Positions 1 through 8,792 are shown, counted from the first letter of the stretch. The stretch: DNA of 64,000 nucleotides from Haloimpatiens lingqiaonensis (GCF_044502415.1 NZ_CP172402.1), one strand, 5' to 3'. The notes: generated from the letters alone by a model not told the origin. Made by a program: numbers and translations.

Positions 1-670
1 TTGGATCTATAGAGACACTTCCCTTTATTGGATTATTTATATTTATAGGATTTCTAGTTTCTTCTCCAGTTTCTAAATCTATAAAATATATGTGACCATC
101 CAGTGAAGCATATATAACTTCTACAAAATTATCTTTATTTTTAAATTTATCTTTAATATTCATTATTTTAAGTACATCTTTAGGCCATTTAACAATGGAA
201 GGTTGTCCAGTCCAACCAGCACCACCACCCCAAGTTCCTGAATTAGTATTGAAGTGCCACTTCTCTTGTAGTTTTTCTTCCTTTATATTGCATGTACCAA
301 AGGAAGGACTATTTCTTAAATTATCGCCCCTAAAGGTTAGTATTCCATCTATAGTTGAATATTTTTTTGGAAATGATGTATCTTCTTTACTTGTATAACT
401 CTTTATAAGAGCATTGTTTAAAAATAAACTGTATTTTATATTTGGTAAAGTTCCATTATCTAAGTAAAGAAGTTTTTTATCATTTTTATTATTTTCATTG
501 GAATTTAAAACTCCATGACTTAGAGTAGGCAAAGTTTGTTTTGAGTCTGCAGAATACAGATGTTTTCCTTTATGAAATTTATTTTTTTTGTTTGGTGCTT
601 TGGGATTGCAACTGCAGCAAGTAGCCATAATAATACATAATGTTATTAATAAAGTTTTTCTTTTCACCAT
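1..670 (-). CDS. PQQ-repeat (BamB-like) lipoprotein, 3' end outside window
   Basis: An open frame on the minus strand starts with ATG at 670 and runs off the left edge, giving about 223 residues. The N-terminus has two lysines and an arginine, then a hydrophobic stretch, then a cysteine cluster near residues 18-21. This looks like a lipoprotein signal, although the residue before the first cysteine is not ideal. After a charged linker come the segments TFRGDNLRNSP and WGGGAGWTGQP, and a later stretch reading YASLDGHIYFIDLETGE, which is the typical blade of a PQQ-type beta-propeller. Proteins of this kind in clostridia are surface-attached propellers of unknown substrate. It is transcribed divergently from the HAD gene. 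A + strand frame in the same place is a shadow. Confidence 0.75.
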   Translation of the reverse strand, partial: MVKRKTLLITLCIIMATCCSCNPKAPNKKNKFHKGKHLYSADSKQTLPTLSHGVLNSNENNKNDKKLLYLDNGTLPNIKYSLFLNNALIKSYTSKEDTSFPKKYSTIDGILTFRGDNLRNSPSFGTCNIKEEKLQEKWHFNTNSGTWGGGAGWTGQPSIVKWPKDVLKIMNIKDKFKNKDNFVEVIYASLDGHIYFIDLETGEETRNPININNPIKGSVSIDP

Positions 671-825
671 TTGTTTTGTCCTTTCTAAAATATATATTTG
701 TAAATAGATAATTGATAATATAAAATATGAGTCCTATTATGAAATTATTACCAAATAGTCAATTAGTATTCCATCTGCATATAAGTTTCCTATTAAAATA
801 TTCAGAAAAGTGGAGCAAGATTGAA

Positions 826-839
826 TGAAAACGTTGTGA
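826..839. promoter_or_regulatory. cre/LacI-operator-like site in the divergent intergenic gap
   Basis: TGAAAACGTTGTGA matches the catabolite-responsive element pattern TGWAANCGNTNWCA at 13 of 14 positions. It lies in the 329-bp gap (671-999) between the divergent lipoprotein and HAD genes, so it could act on either. I saw no gene or strong hairpin in the rest of that gap. Function is inference from the consensus only. Confidence 0.35.
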
Positions 840-999
840 AAAGCATATCCATTGAGGCATTTTAAGTATGTAAATTGGATAGAAATTAAATTTTGTATTA
901 ATATATATAAGGGGAGAATATTTTAATCAAGAAGCTCCCAATTTAGTGTAAGTAAGTGGAGAGATGGTTTACTAGAATTATTAGATGGAGGTATGACTA

Positions 1000-1794
1000 A
1001 TGAATAACATGAAGTATAAATTGTTGGCATTAGATATGGATGGAACTTTGCTTAATTCAGAATCAAGATTGGAAAAGGAAAATATAGAGTCTATTAAAAA
1101 ATGCCTAGATAAAGGGGTTAAGGTTGTACTTGCATCTGGAAGAGAATTTAATGCAATTAAAAAGTATGTAGATAAATTGAATATTACTGAAGAACTAGTG
1201 ACTATAAATGGAGCAGTAATAGTTAGAGCAGAAAATAAGCAAATAGTTAAAATACATACAATGGATAAAAAAATGTGTAAAGAGATAATTTCTAAGCTTA
1301 GAGAGGAAAATATAAGTTATATTGTATTTGATAAAGAAAATTCCTATGTAGATAAGGAAAATTCAGAGTTTGAATATATAAGGGAAAAAAGTATAGCAGT
1401 GTGCTTGAATGTACAGGACTGTAATGACATAGAAGATATCACAAAGATAGTAGGTGTATGTTTTACAGAGGAAGAAAAAAATAAATTTAATAAAATCATA
1501 AAACCATACAATGTGCCTGTAATGCAAACGGGAACCTATTATTTTGAAATAGGAAATGAAGATATAAGTAAGAAATATGCTATAGAATATATTGCTAAAA
1601 TTAATAATATAAAAAGGGAAGAAGTAATAGCTGTAGGTGACAGCGAAAATGATATAGAAATGATAAAATATGCAGGATTAGGAGTTGCCATGGGCAATGC
1701 ATATGATAATGTTAAAAAGATAAGCGATTATGTAACAGACACTAATGATAATCATGGTGTAAGCAAGGTTATAGAGAAATTTATATTAGTATAA
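1000..1794 (+). CDS. Cof-type HAD-IIB family phosphatase
   Basis: This 264-residue protein carries the HAD motif I as DMDGT (nucleophile D12, acid/base D14) and motif IV as GDSEND near residues 213-218. The central region is a C2B-type cap, which defines the Cof/YbiV/SupH class. Such enzymes hydrolyse sugar phosphates, FMN or PLP in the cytoplasm, and the substrate cannot be read from sequence. The ATG at 1000 is chosen because GGAGG ends eight bases upstream. An ATG at 1009 is also possible. The gene stands alone and is followed by a perfect hairpin. Confidence 0.9.
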   Translation: MNNMKYKLLALDMDGTLLNSESRLEKENIESIKKCLDKGVKVVLASGREFNAIKKYVDKLNITEELVTINGAVIVRAENKQIVKIHTMDKKMCKEIISKLREENISYIVFDKENSYVDKENSEFEYIREKSIAVCLNVQDCNDIEDITKIVGVCFTEEEKNKFNKIIKPYNVPVMQTGTYYFEIGNEDISKKYAIEYIAKINNIKREEVIAVGDSENDIEMIKYAGLGVAMGNAYDNVKKISDYVTDTNDNHGVSKVIEKFILV

Positions 1795-1821
1795 AAAACT
1801 TGTGATGAAATCACAAGTTTT
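1795..1821 (+). terminator. Rho-independent terminator after HAD gene
   Basis: A perfect 12-bp stem (AAAACTTGTGAT and its complement) with a GAA loop directly follows the stop codon. The T-tract is only the four bases closing the stem. Confidence 0.65.
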
Positions 1822-1863
1822 AGGGGGCTAGTGTGCTAGAGGGTTAGCGTGCTAGTTAAGGTT

Positions 1864-1892
1864 GATTTTCCTCCGCTTTGCTGTGGAAAATC
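1864..1892. repeat. Short palindromic repeat, copy 1 of 2
   Basis: GATTTTCC and GGAAAATC are separated by a GC-richer 13-nt loop. A second copy with the same arms and the same downstream AATTAA lies at 62000-62028. The surrounding gap (1822-2097) also holds several copies of a GCTAG-containing word near 1828-1855 and 2029-2062, and no gene. Confidence 0.5.
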
Positions 1893-1921
1893 TTGAATTA
1901 AATAAAAAGTTATAGTAAGAG

Positions 1922-1965
1922 AAGCTAGAAATATTCTGTTTAATAGAGGAGTTCTAGCTTTTTTT
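1922..1965 (+). terminator. Hairpin terminator in the gap upstream of the metalloenzyme gene
   Basis: AAGCTAGAA and TTCTAGCTT form a 9-bp stem followed by an unbroken run of T. No gene reads into it closely, so it may back up the terminator at 1795 or end a small transcript. Confidence 0.6.
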
Positions 1966-2097
1966 ATATTTTAAGTTTTTGGAAATTGAATGGAGAAAAA
2001 TTCATTTGAATTATAGGTTTTAAATTATCGCCTAGTTATCTAAATACTAGCCGCTAGCATCCTAGTCTTATAAATTCTGTATACAGGGCTTCTTATA

Positions 2098-2106
2098 TGA
2101 TATAAT
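2098..2106 (+). promoter_or_regulatory. Extended -10 promoter (TGATATAAT)
   Basis: TGA followed by TATAAT is an extended -10 element about 115 bases before the likely start at 2223. The matching -35 region (near 2078) is weak, as is common with extended -10 promoters. Confidence 0.5.
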
Positions 2107-2222
2107 GTACATAAATTAGGCTGTATGTGAATTTTAACTTAGTTTTACATTGGGTGAATTGTAGATTACATAATAGATTGAATAAACTAAGTTTTATTTT
2201 ACTTGAGGATAAGGTGTTAAAT

Positions 2223-3395
2223 ATGGGAAGATTTATAGTTTTAGTTGTAGACGGATTAGGTATTGGAGCTATGGAGGATGTAAAGGCAAATAGAAAAGAA
2301 GATATAGGAGCTAATACTTTAAGGCATGTATTTAGTGAGGTTAGTTCGTTGAGAATTCCTAATTTAGAAAAACTGGGAATAATGAATGCTTTAGATTATG
2401 AAACAGATTATATGAAAAAGAGCTTCAATTGTACTTATGGCAAATGTGCTTTAAATCACCCAGGAGCAGACTCATTTTTAGGTCATCAAGAGATTATGGG
2501 TAGAAAATATTTTAATAGAAATATACAAGTGTTTTCTGAAAAAGCCAATGAAATAGGAGCATTATTACAGACTCAAGGATATAAAGTGGAATATATAAGG
2601 AAAGAAAAAAACTCCAAATTGCTATGTATTGGGGAGTATGCTATAATTGCTGATAGTTTAGAAGGGGATATAGGGCAAATATATAGTGTTACAGCTGATC
2701 TTAATAAAATAAGCTATGAAGAAGTTTTAAAAATAGCTAATACTATTAGAGAAAATTCTCAAGTACCAAGGATTACAGTTAACGGGGCTTTTGTACCAAT
2801 TGATAAATTAAAATTATTTATAGAAAAAAAGCAAAATGGAGTTATAGGTATAAATTTGGTAAAATCGGGGGTTTATGAAGATAGAGGATACATAAATGCC
2901 AATTTGCCTTTTTATAATAAGGATAGGGATCAAATTCAATATTTGCTAAAGGATAGGGATATTCCAGTAATTTTGATAGGAAAAGCAGGAGATATAATAC
3001 AAAACCCTCATGGAAAGAATTTAATAGAAAAAGATACGGAAAATATACTAAATTTAACTTTAAGGGAGATAATAAATACTAAAGAGGCATTTATTTTGAG
3101 TAATGTGCAGGGTACGGATATGGCAGGACATCTTCAGGATGTTTCTAAGTATGCAATAGAACTAAAAAAAATAGATGATTATATAGGCAAAATGATTAGT
3201 TTAATAAATAAAGAGGATATATTAATAGTCACAGGGGATCATGGAAATGATCCTACCATAGGACATAGTAAACATACTAGAGAGTACGTGCCTATACTTA
3301 TTTATGGACACCATAATTTAAAAGGATTTATAGGTAAAATTCCAACTTTATCTTACATAAGCAGCATGGCTAAAGAATATTTTTTATGTAATTAA
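2223..3395 (+). CDS. Phosphopentomutase-family metalloenzyme (DeoB/YhfW-like)
   Basis: The protein (390 residues from the chosen start) is an alkaline-phosphatase-superfamily mutase. The N-terminus FIVLVVDGLGIGAMEDV holds the first metal aspartate and the region expected to contain the phosphorylated residue, although the usual DeoB Thr context differs. HPGADSFLGHQEIMG corresponds to the DeoB segment before the cap domain, and VTGDHGNDPTIGHSKHTREYVP carries the C-terminal metal ligands. The long leader from 2127 shows no family similarity, while ATG 2223 is preceded by AAGGTG six bases upstream, so I place the start there. The resemblance looks closer to YhfW-type paralogues than to classical DeoB. 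The exact substrate is therefore open. Confidence 0.8.
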   Translation: MGRFIVLVVDGLGIGAMEDVKANRKEDIGANTLRHVFSEVSSLRIPNLEKLGIMNALDYETDYMKKSFNCTYGKCALNHPGADSFLGHQEIMGRKYFNRNIQVFSEKANEIGALLQTQGYKVEYIRKEKNSKLLCIGEYAIIADSLEGDIGQIYSVTADLNKISYEEVLKIANTIRENSQVPRITVNGAFVPIDKLKLFIEKKQNGVIGINLVKSGVYEDRGYINANLPFYNKDRDQIQYLLKDRDIPVILIGKAGDIIQNPHGKNLIEKDTENILNLTLREIINTKEAFILSNVQGTDMAGHLQDVSKYAIELKKIDDYIGKMISLINKEDILIVTGDHGNDPTIGHSKHTREYVPILIYGHHNLKGFIGKIPTLSYISSMAKEYFLCN

Positions 3396-3436
3396 AAAAA
3401 TAATACTTAAAATAGTGAAATAAAGTATATTTAAAC

Positions 3437-3466
3437 TTGTAAATGACAGTTTTTTTAGGTTATAAT
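3437..3466 (+). promoter_or_regulatory. Promoter for the LacI-family gene at 3498
   Basis: TTGTAA (3437-3442) and TATAAT (3461-3466) are separated by 18 bases. The -10 lies about 32 bases before the start codon. Confidence 0.45.
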
Positions 3467-3497
3467 AATTAGAATAATATGTATAGGAGTTGATAAT

Positions 3498-4496
3498 ATG
3501 GCGGCTTCAATTAAAGATGTAGCTAGAGAAGCAGGCGTATCAATTGCAACGGTATCAAGAGTTTTGAATAATATAAATGTAGTAAATGAAGAAACTAAGA
3601 AAAAGGTATTAGAGGCAATTGATAAGTTACAATATAGACCTAATATTGTAGCTAGAAGTTTAAAAACACAAAAGACTAGTACTGTGGGAATGATAATTCC
3701 TGACATATCCAGTCAATTTTATCCAGAGATAGTAAGAGGCGCAGAGGACGTTGCTAATATATATGATTATAATATAATGCTTTGCAATACAGATTTGGAT
3801 TTAGAGAAAGAAGTAAATTATTTAAGAGTTCTTAGAGAAAAAATGGTAGATGGAATACTTTATATGAGTAGTTCTCTACAGCCTAAAATATTAGAATTTA
3901 TAAAGGAATTAGGAATTCCAATGGTTCTAATAGAAAATACAGATAAAGAAAAGAACTTTCCAAGTGTATCCATAGACAATGAAGGCGCGGCATATGATGC
4001 AGTAACTTATTTAATTAAAAATGGAAATAAAAGAATAGCTTACATAGGTAAAAAGGATGATGATAACAATATAACATCTATGAGATATGTAGGATATAAG
4101 AGAGCTTTGGAGGAAAATGGTATAAATTTAGATGCTTCTATTGTGTACTCCAGCGGATTAAAGGTAGAAGATGGATATAAAGGTATGTTAAGAGTAATAG
4201 AAAGTGGAAATTTAGATGCAGTATTTTGTGGCAGCGATGAATGTGCTATAGGAGCTATAAATGCCCTAAGAGAAAAAGGCATAAAAGTACCAGAAGATGT
4301 GGATGTAATGGGATTTAATGATATATATGAAGCATCAGTATTTTATCCTAAGTTAACTACTGTATCACAACCAATGTATGATATGGGTTCAGTTGGTATG
4401 AGAATGTTAATAAAGATTATTAACAAACAAAAGATTGAGGAAAAAAATTATGTATTGCCATATCAATTAGTAGAAAGAGAATCTTGTAAAAAGTAA
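3498..4496 (+). CDS. LacI/GalR-family transcriptional regulator (CcpA-like)
   Basis: This 332-residue repressor has the LacI helix-turn-helix at residues 4-24 (IKDVAREAGVSIATVSRVLN), the hinge helix around residues 50-60 (RPNIVARSL), and a periplasmic-binding-protein-like sugar-sensor domain to the end. GGAGT lies just upstream of ATG. It could be a sugar-specific repressor or a global CcpA-type protein, and the effector is not predictable here. The neighbouring gal genes make a carbohydrate role likely. A palindromic terminator follows directly, so it is a single-gene unit. Confidence 0.9.
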   Translation: MAASIKDVAREAGVSIATVSRVLNNINVVNEETKKKVLEAIDKLQYRPNIVARSLKTQKTSTVGMIIPDISSQFYPEIVRGAEDVANIYDYNIMLCNTDLDLEKEVNYLRVLREKMVDGILYMSSSLQPKILEFIKELGIPMVLIENTDKEKNFPSVSIDNEGAAYDAVTYLIKNGNKRIAYIGKKDDDNNITSMRYVGYKRALEENGINLDASIVYSSGLKVEDGYKGMLRVIESGNLDAVFCGSDECAIGAINALREKGIKVPEDVDVMGFNDIYEASVFYPKLTTVSQPMYDMGSVGMRMLIKIINKQKIEEKNYVLPYQLVERESCKK

Positions 4497-4500
4497 TCCT

Positions 4501-4524
4501 AAAGAGAAGCAATTGCTTCTCTTT
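4501..4524 (+). terminator. Perfect palindromic terminator
   Basis: A 24-nt perfect palindrome with arm AAAGAGAAGCAA lies four bases after the LacI-family stop codon. It would work in both directions. Confidence 0.7.
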
Positions 4525-4553
4525 AAAATAGGAAAAGGATGTGTTAGCAATCC

Positions 4554-4697
4554 ATGAAAAAAAGAAAAAATTTTTTTGTGTATCTTATGGATGCAATTTG
4601 GTTAATTGCTTTTGCAGCCATACTATTGATTTTGGTTTATTTTAAGAAAATATTGTACAAGCCTATAAATATTTTTAAAAGCATGTTAAACATTTAA
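4554..4697 (+). CDS. Small single-pass membrane protein (47 aa)
   Basis: The frame starts MKKRKNFFVY, then has one strongly hydrophobic helix (about residues 13-30), then a basic tail. A purine-rich AAAGGAT lies upstream, but its spacing to the ATG (about 13) is longer than ideal. I do not recognise the family. The charge pattern (positive ends, one helix) suggests a small inner-membrane peptide. It is convergent with the fragment at 4708. Confidence 0.4.
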   Translation: MKKRKNFFVYLMDAIWLIAFAAILLILVYFKKILYKPINIFKSMLNI

Positions 4698-4707
4698 ATA
4701 AATTCTT

Positions 4708-5145
4708 TTAAAAAAGTTCTATACATATTTGAAAGTTTAGAGCTTCTTCTTTTCTAAGATAAAATAATTTATTATTTTCTTTCGCAATGGGAATATTGTC
4801 ATAAAAACCATTAGTAGGTTCTAAGGCGCAATTATAATCACCCCTAAAACCGCCTTCAGTAACCCAAAAACCCACATAAGGAAGAACATCTTTATTAAAG
4901 TTTATTTTGTAAGTTATATCCTTGCTAGGGTAATAAACAGAACAAACTCCCTCATGGATTTTATTATAAACATAGTATTTTTCAGTATTATTTAGCTGCT
5001 TTTTTCCCACTTTATTTAAACTATATATTTTTCCTTCTGGAGTGGTTGTTTCAGGATAAGCGTGAATGGAGTTTAAATTACCTAAATTATTGCTTTTATG
5101 TACATTTATTATTTGGTTAGTTCCCTTTGGAAAGTTAATTTCCAT
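4708..5145 (-). pseudogene. C-terminal fragment of an aldose 1-epimerase (mutarotase)-like protein
   Basis: The 145-residue frame ends with LPYVGFWVTEGGFRGDYN, then ALEPTNGFYDNIP, a segment typical of the C-terminal half of galactose mutarotase-like proteins (COG2017). Full-length members are about 290 residues. Here the frame is closed by a TGA about nine codons before the ATG, and the upstream DNA is the promoter region of the next gene. The N-terminal half is therefore missing. Its position beside galactose genes fits a decayed mutarotase. A short intact protein is possible but less likely because half of the beta-sandwich would be absent. Confidence 0.6.
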
Positions 5146-5298
5146 TTCTTCTTCACATTCATAATTATTTCTTCATGAAAAGTATTCTATTGGCAATAAT
5201 GCAAAGATAAATTTAAAAATGTTAATGCAGTATTAATTAAAATTAAAATTAAAAACATTGAAAATTCCACAATTCTTATGATAATATAGTATTATATC

Positions 5299-5310
5299 GA
5301 AAAGGTTTTC
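5299..5310. promoter_or_regulatory. Operator GAAAAGGTTTTC upstream of the second LacI gene
   Basis: GAAAA-GG-TTTTC is a near-palindrome identical to the site upstream of galT (6509-6520). In both places it ends a few bases before the ribosome binding site. It fits the clostridial catabolite element pattern GAAAANGTTTTC and would also suit a LacI-family operator. It lies just downstream of TATAGT (5286-5291). Confidence 0.6.
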
Positions 5311-5318
5311 TTAAGGGA

Positions 5319-6338
5319 GTGGTTAAATCGATTACTATAGAAGATGTAGCTAAAGAAGCAGGAGTTTCTATAACTACTGTATCAAGAGTTATAAACAACA
5401 ACTATCCAGTTAAAAAAGAAACCCGTGAAAGAGTAGAAAAAGCTATAGAAAAGTTGAATTTTACTCCAAATCATATGGCGAGAAGTTTGATAACCAAAAA
5501 AACTTATACAGTGGGGGTAGTGGTTCCTGGTATAACAAATTTATTTTTTCCAACTATAGTTGAAAATATTGAAAATAATATAAAAAATCAAGGGTATAGT
5601 ATATCTTTATGCAATACTGGAGGAGATTATAGGGAAGAAAAGAAGCTTGTAAATAATTTACTCCAAAGAAAAGTAGATGGAATTATAGTAATGGATCCTT
5701 CAATTAAAAACTTAAAGAATAAGTTCTATAGTGAAATTTCTGATAGTATACCTGTATTAATTATAAATGCTTTAGGGGAAGATTATAAATTAAATTGTGT
5801 AAGCTATGATGAAGAAATAGGCATAAGACAAGCTTTAGAATATTTATATAATTTAAATCATAGAAAAATACTTTTTATAAGAGGGGAACAAAGTGCTTCT
5901 TATGATTTGAGAGAAAAAATTTATAGAGAGTTTTTAAAGGAGAAAAACATTGAGTACAGCAATGTGATTACTGTTGAAAATGGTAATAGTATGTATGCTT
6001 CTGAAAGTGTTCAAAAGGCTATTGAAAAAGTTCTATTGATGAAAGATAGACCTACATCTATATTTGCTTGTAATGATATAATGGCCGTAGGTGCTATGAA
6101 TTGTTGTAGGAGTTTAGGAATAAAAATTCCAGAGGAAATATCTATAATTGGTTGTGACAATACATTTATTTCAAATATAACAAGTCCTAAGCTTACTTCT
6201 ATTGATTTAGGAATAAAAGATGTAGGGCAAATTGCCTCCAATGAAATGTTAAGCATGATGAAGGTTGATGGCAATGTAAGAAGAAAAATTATATTGGATA
6301 CTAAGTTAGTTATTAGGGAAAGTTGCAAAGAAATATAA
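5319..6338 (+). CDS. LacI/GalR-family regulator, probable galactose-gene repressor
   Basis: This 339-residue repressor has an N-terminal LacI helix-turn-helix (ITIEDVAKEAGVSITTVSRV), a hinge segment PNHMARSL and a sugar-binding core. It sits directly upstream of galT-galK and shares a 12-bp operator with galT, so control of the gal genes and autoregulation are the natural inference. The start is unusual. The GTG at 5319 overlaps the ribosome binding site AAGGGAG, and no ATG, GTG or TTG follows before the helix-turn-helix. An ATT at 5331 at normal spacing is the only alternative. Function by context, not proven. Confidence 0.85.
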   Translation: MVKSITIEDVAKEAGVSITTVSRVINNNYPVKKETRERVEKAIEKLNFTPNHMARSLITKKTYTVGVVVPGITNLFFPTIVENIENNIKNQGYSISLCNTGGDYREEKKLVNNLLQRKVDGIIVMDPSIKNLKNKFYSEISDSIPVLIINALGEDYKLNCVSYDEEIGIRQALEYLYNLNHRKILFIRGEQSASYDLREKIYREFLKEKNIEYSNVITVENGNSMYASESVQKAIEKVLLMKDRPTSIFACNDIMAVGAMNCCRSLGIKIPEEISIIGCDNTFISNITSPKLTSIDLGIKDVGQIASNEMLSMMKVDGNVRRKIILDTKLVIRESCKEI

Positions 6339-6508
6339 CTATGGTGACTGGTAAAGTGATGCTCTTGTTTTTAATTGAAAAGGCATTAGGCCGTTGTGTT
6401 TCTTTGGCGTTCCTAGACATGGTATAAGGTTATGTTTTACTAAAGTAATAATTAAGTCTGACTTTGAAATCAGTGGTTTTAAAGTTGGACTTTAAAAATA
6501 GCAAAATA

Positions 6509-6520
6509 GAAAAGGTTTTC
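6509..6520. promoter_or_regulatory. Operator GAAAAGGTTTTC upstream of galT
   Basis: This is an exact copy of the 12-bp site at 5299-5310, again followed within a few bases by a purine-rich ribosome binding site (AAAGGGGG). The shared position suggests common control of the repressor gene and galTK by the LacI protein or by CcpA. Confidence 0.6.
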
Positions 6521-6537
6521 TAAAGGGGGAATTTTAT

Positions 6538-7581
6538 ATGGCAGAATTAAGATGGAATCCATTGTTAAAAGATTGGGTAATGGTGGCTTCACATAGACAA
6601 AATAGACCTCAGATGCCAAAGGACTGGTGTCCATTTTGTCCAGGGTCAGGAAAGGTTCCAGAGGAATATGAAGTTTTAAAATACGATAATGATTTTCCAG
6701 CACTTATGGAAAATCCACCAGAACCAGATAAAGTAGGCTCAAACTTTAACCAAGAAAAACAAGGGACAGGTATAGGAAATCCAGAAGAAAACTCAGGGAC
6801 AGGTGTATATAAAACTGACAGGGCTTATGGAAAATGTGAGGTAATACTATATTCTCCAAAACATACGGTAACTCTTCCAGAATTATCGGTAGGTCATATA
6901 AGAAAACTAGTAGACCTATGGTGCGAAAGATATATCCAATTGAGTAAAGATGAAAAGATAAAATTTATATTTAAATTTGAAAATAGGGGAGAAGAAGTAG
7001 GAGTGACTATGCCACATCCTCATGGACAAATATATGCATATTCAAAGATGCCTTTAAAGATCAAAACTGAATTGGAATCTTGTAAAGAGTATTATGAAAA
7101 AAATAATGAATGTTTAATATGCAGAATGAACAAAGAAGAAGAAGAATTTAAGAAAAGAATAGTAGTTGAAAATGCAAGTTTCGTAGCATATCTACCATTT
7201 TTCACTGATTATCCTTATGGTATGTTTATTGTTAGCAAAAACCATAAAAGTGCCATGATTCACTTTACAGATGAAGAAAAAAATGATTTTGCAGATATAT
7301 TGAAAAAAGTTACGGGTACTTTTGATGCATTATTTAATAAAAAATTTCCATATATGATGTGCATACATCAAGCACCAGTAAATTCACCTGAATATGGAAA
7401 TTATGATGATTATTATCATTTCCATGTGGAATTTTATACTCCACTAAGATCTGAAAATAAAATAAAGTATTATGCATCATCAGAAATGGGAGCATGGGCA
7501 GCATGTAATCCAAGAGCTGTAGAGGAATGTGCAGAAGAACTTAGAGAAGCTTATAAAAGATATTTAAAGAATTGCAAATAA
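6538..7581 (+). CDS. galT: Galactose-1-phosphate uridylyltransferase
   Basis: GalT swaps UMP between UDP-glucose and galactose-1-phosphate in the Leloir pathway. The 347-residue protein has the HIT-like active site HPHGQ at residues 160-164 (nucleophile H162) and a Cys pair C31-x-x-C34 that binds zinc in the family. Unusual is a loop at residues about 74-92 that contains two in-frame copies of the dispersed GGGACAGGT repeat, read as Gly-Thr-Gly at 76-78 and 87-89. The loop makes the protein roughly 20 residues longer than I expect for the family. galK follows 53 bases downstream, so they form an operon. The loop sits between the NPPEP segment and the YGKCEVILYSP strand and probably does not disturb the active site. 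Confidence 0.95.
   Translation: MAELRWNPLLKDWVMVASHRQNRPQMPKDWCPFCPGSGKVPEEYEVLKYDNDFPALMENPPEPDKVGSNFNQEKQGTGIGNPEENSGTGVYKTDRAYGKCEVILYSPKHTVTLPELSVGHIRKLVDLWCERYIQLSKDEKIKFIFKFENRGEEVGVTMPHPHGQIYAYSKMPLKIKTELESCKEYYEKNNECLICRMNKEEEEFKKRIVVENASFVAYLPFFTDYPYGMFIVSKNHKSAMIHFTDEEKNDFADILKKVTGTFDALFNKKFPYMMCIHQAPVNSPEYGNYDDYYHFHVEFYTPLRSENKIKYYASSEMGAWAACNPRAVEECAEELREAYKRYLKNCK
6762..6804 (+). repeat. Two in-frame GGGACAGGT repeats inside galT
   Basis: AGGGACAGGT occurs at 6762-6771 and 6795-6804. The 33-base spacing keeps the galT frame open, and both copies encode GTG followed by I or V. They belong to the dispersed family found through 38.97 kb. Confidence 0.9.
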
Positions 7582-7634
7582 ATTTTTTAAGGGTTTTAAA
7601 ATAACAGTATGATTTAGCATTAAGGGGTGATTAA

Positions 7635-8792
7635 ATGGAGTTGAAAGAATTAAAAAATAAATTTGAGAATATTTATGGTCAGGGAGAAATTAGGGTTTTT
7701 CATTCACCAGGAAGAGTGAATTTAATAGGTGAGCATATAGATTACAATGGTGGGTACGTATTTCCTTGTGCCATCGAGCTTGGAACTTATGGTATTGTTA
7801 GAGAAAGATGCGATAATAAGATAAATTTTGTATCTACTAATTTTAAGCTTAAGGTTGAGACAAATGTAGATGAGTTAGAGTATAGAAAAGAAGATGATTG
7901 GGCTAATTATCCCAAAGGTGTTATCAGTATAATGAAGAATATGGGATATAAAGTAGGGGGTATGGATATTTTAATAAGCGGCAATATACCTAATGGTGCA
8001 GGGTTATCCTCTTCAGCATCTTTAGAACTTTTAATAGCACAAATAGTTAATAGATTATTTAATAATGGAGAAATTAGCACAATAGATTTGGTGAAAATAT
8101 CACAGGAAGCTGAAAATAAATTTGTAGGAGTAAATTGTGGTATAATGGATCAATTTGCAGTTGGTATGGGCAAGATGAATAAGGGCATTTTATTGAATTG
8201 TAATACATTAGAGTATAAGTATGCTCCAGTAGATTTAAAAGATTATACATTAGTTATAATGAATACAAAAAAGAGAAGAGCACTAAATGAGTCAAAATAT
8301 AACGAAAGAAGAGAAGAATGTGAAAAGGCTCTGGAGATAATAAGAACTAAAAAAAATATAAAATACTTATGTGAATTAACACCTGATGAATTTACAAAAG
8401 TTAAAGAAATTATAGAGGATGAGGATATAAGAAAAAGAGCAGAACATGCAGTATTTGAAAATTATAGGGTAAAAGAAGCTTTTAAAAATTTATCAGAGGG
8501 AAATTTACAGGAATTTGGTAAGCTTTTAGTAGAGTCTCACAATTCGCTTAAGAATTTATATGAAGTTACAGGAAAAGAGTTGGATACCATAGTTTATGAA
8601 GCATTAAAAATAGAAGGATGCATTGGTGCAAGAATGACAGGAGCTGGTTTTGGCGGGTGTGCAATAGCTATAGTTCATAAGGATAATATTACTAAGTTCA
8701 TGGAAGAATTGAAAGAAAACTATTTCCACATAATAGGGTACTATCCTGAATTTTATGTTACAGGAATTGGAGAAGGAAGTAGAGAAATTTAG
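7635..8792 (+). CDS. galK: Galactokinase
   Basis: GalK phosphorylates alpha-D-galactose with ATP to give the substrate of GalT. The 385-residue protein has the galactokinase signature GRVNLIGEHIDYNGG from residue 26, the ATP-binding loop GAGLSSSAS in a GHMP-kinase fold, and the C-terminal GHMP motif MTGAGFGGCAIAI. Length is normal for the family. GGGGTG lies a few bases before ATG. It is co-transcribed with galT, and a terminator hairpin lies at 8860. Confidence 0.95.
   Translation: MELKELKNKFENIYGQGEIRVFHSPGRVNLIGEHIDYNGGYVFPCAIELGTYGIVRERCDNKINFVSTNFKLKVETNVDELEYRKEDDWANYPKGVISIMKNMGYKVGGMDILISGNIPNGAGLSSSASLELLIAQIVNRLFNNGEISTIDLVKISQEAENKFVGVNCGIMDQFAVGMGKMNKGILLNCNTLEYKYAPVDLKDYTLVIMNTKKRRALNESKYNERREECEKALEIIRTKKNIKYLCELTPDEFTKVKEIIEDEDIRKRAEHAVFENYRVKEAFKNLSEGNLQEFGKLLVESHNSLKNLYEVTGKELDTIVYEALKIEGCIGARMTGAGFGGCAIAIVHKDNITKFMEELKENYFHIIGYYPEFYVTGIGEGSREI

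Noticed and set aside
195..398. 67-residue frame on the + strand
   Set aside because: Antisense to the PQQ-repeat lipoprotein, with no ribosome binding site or family match.
2127..2222. N-terminal extension of the phosphopentomutase-family protein
   Set aside because: No family similarity in this segment. The ATG at 2223 has a ribosome binding site and begins exactly at the conserved first strand.
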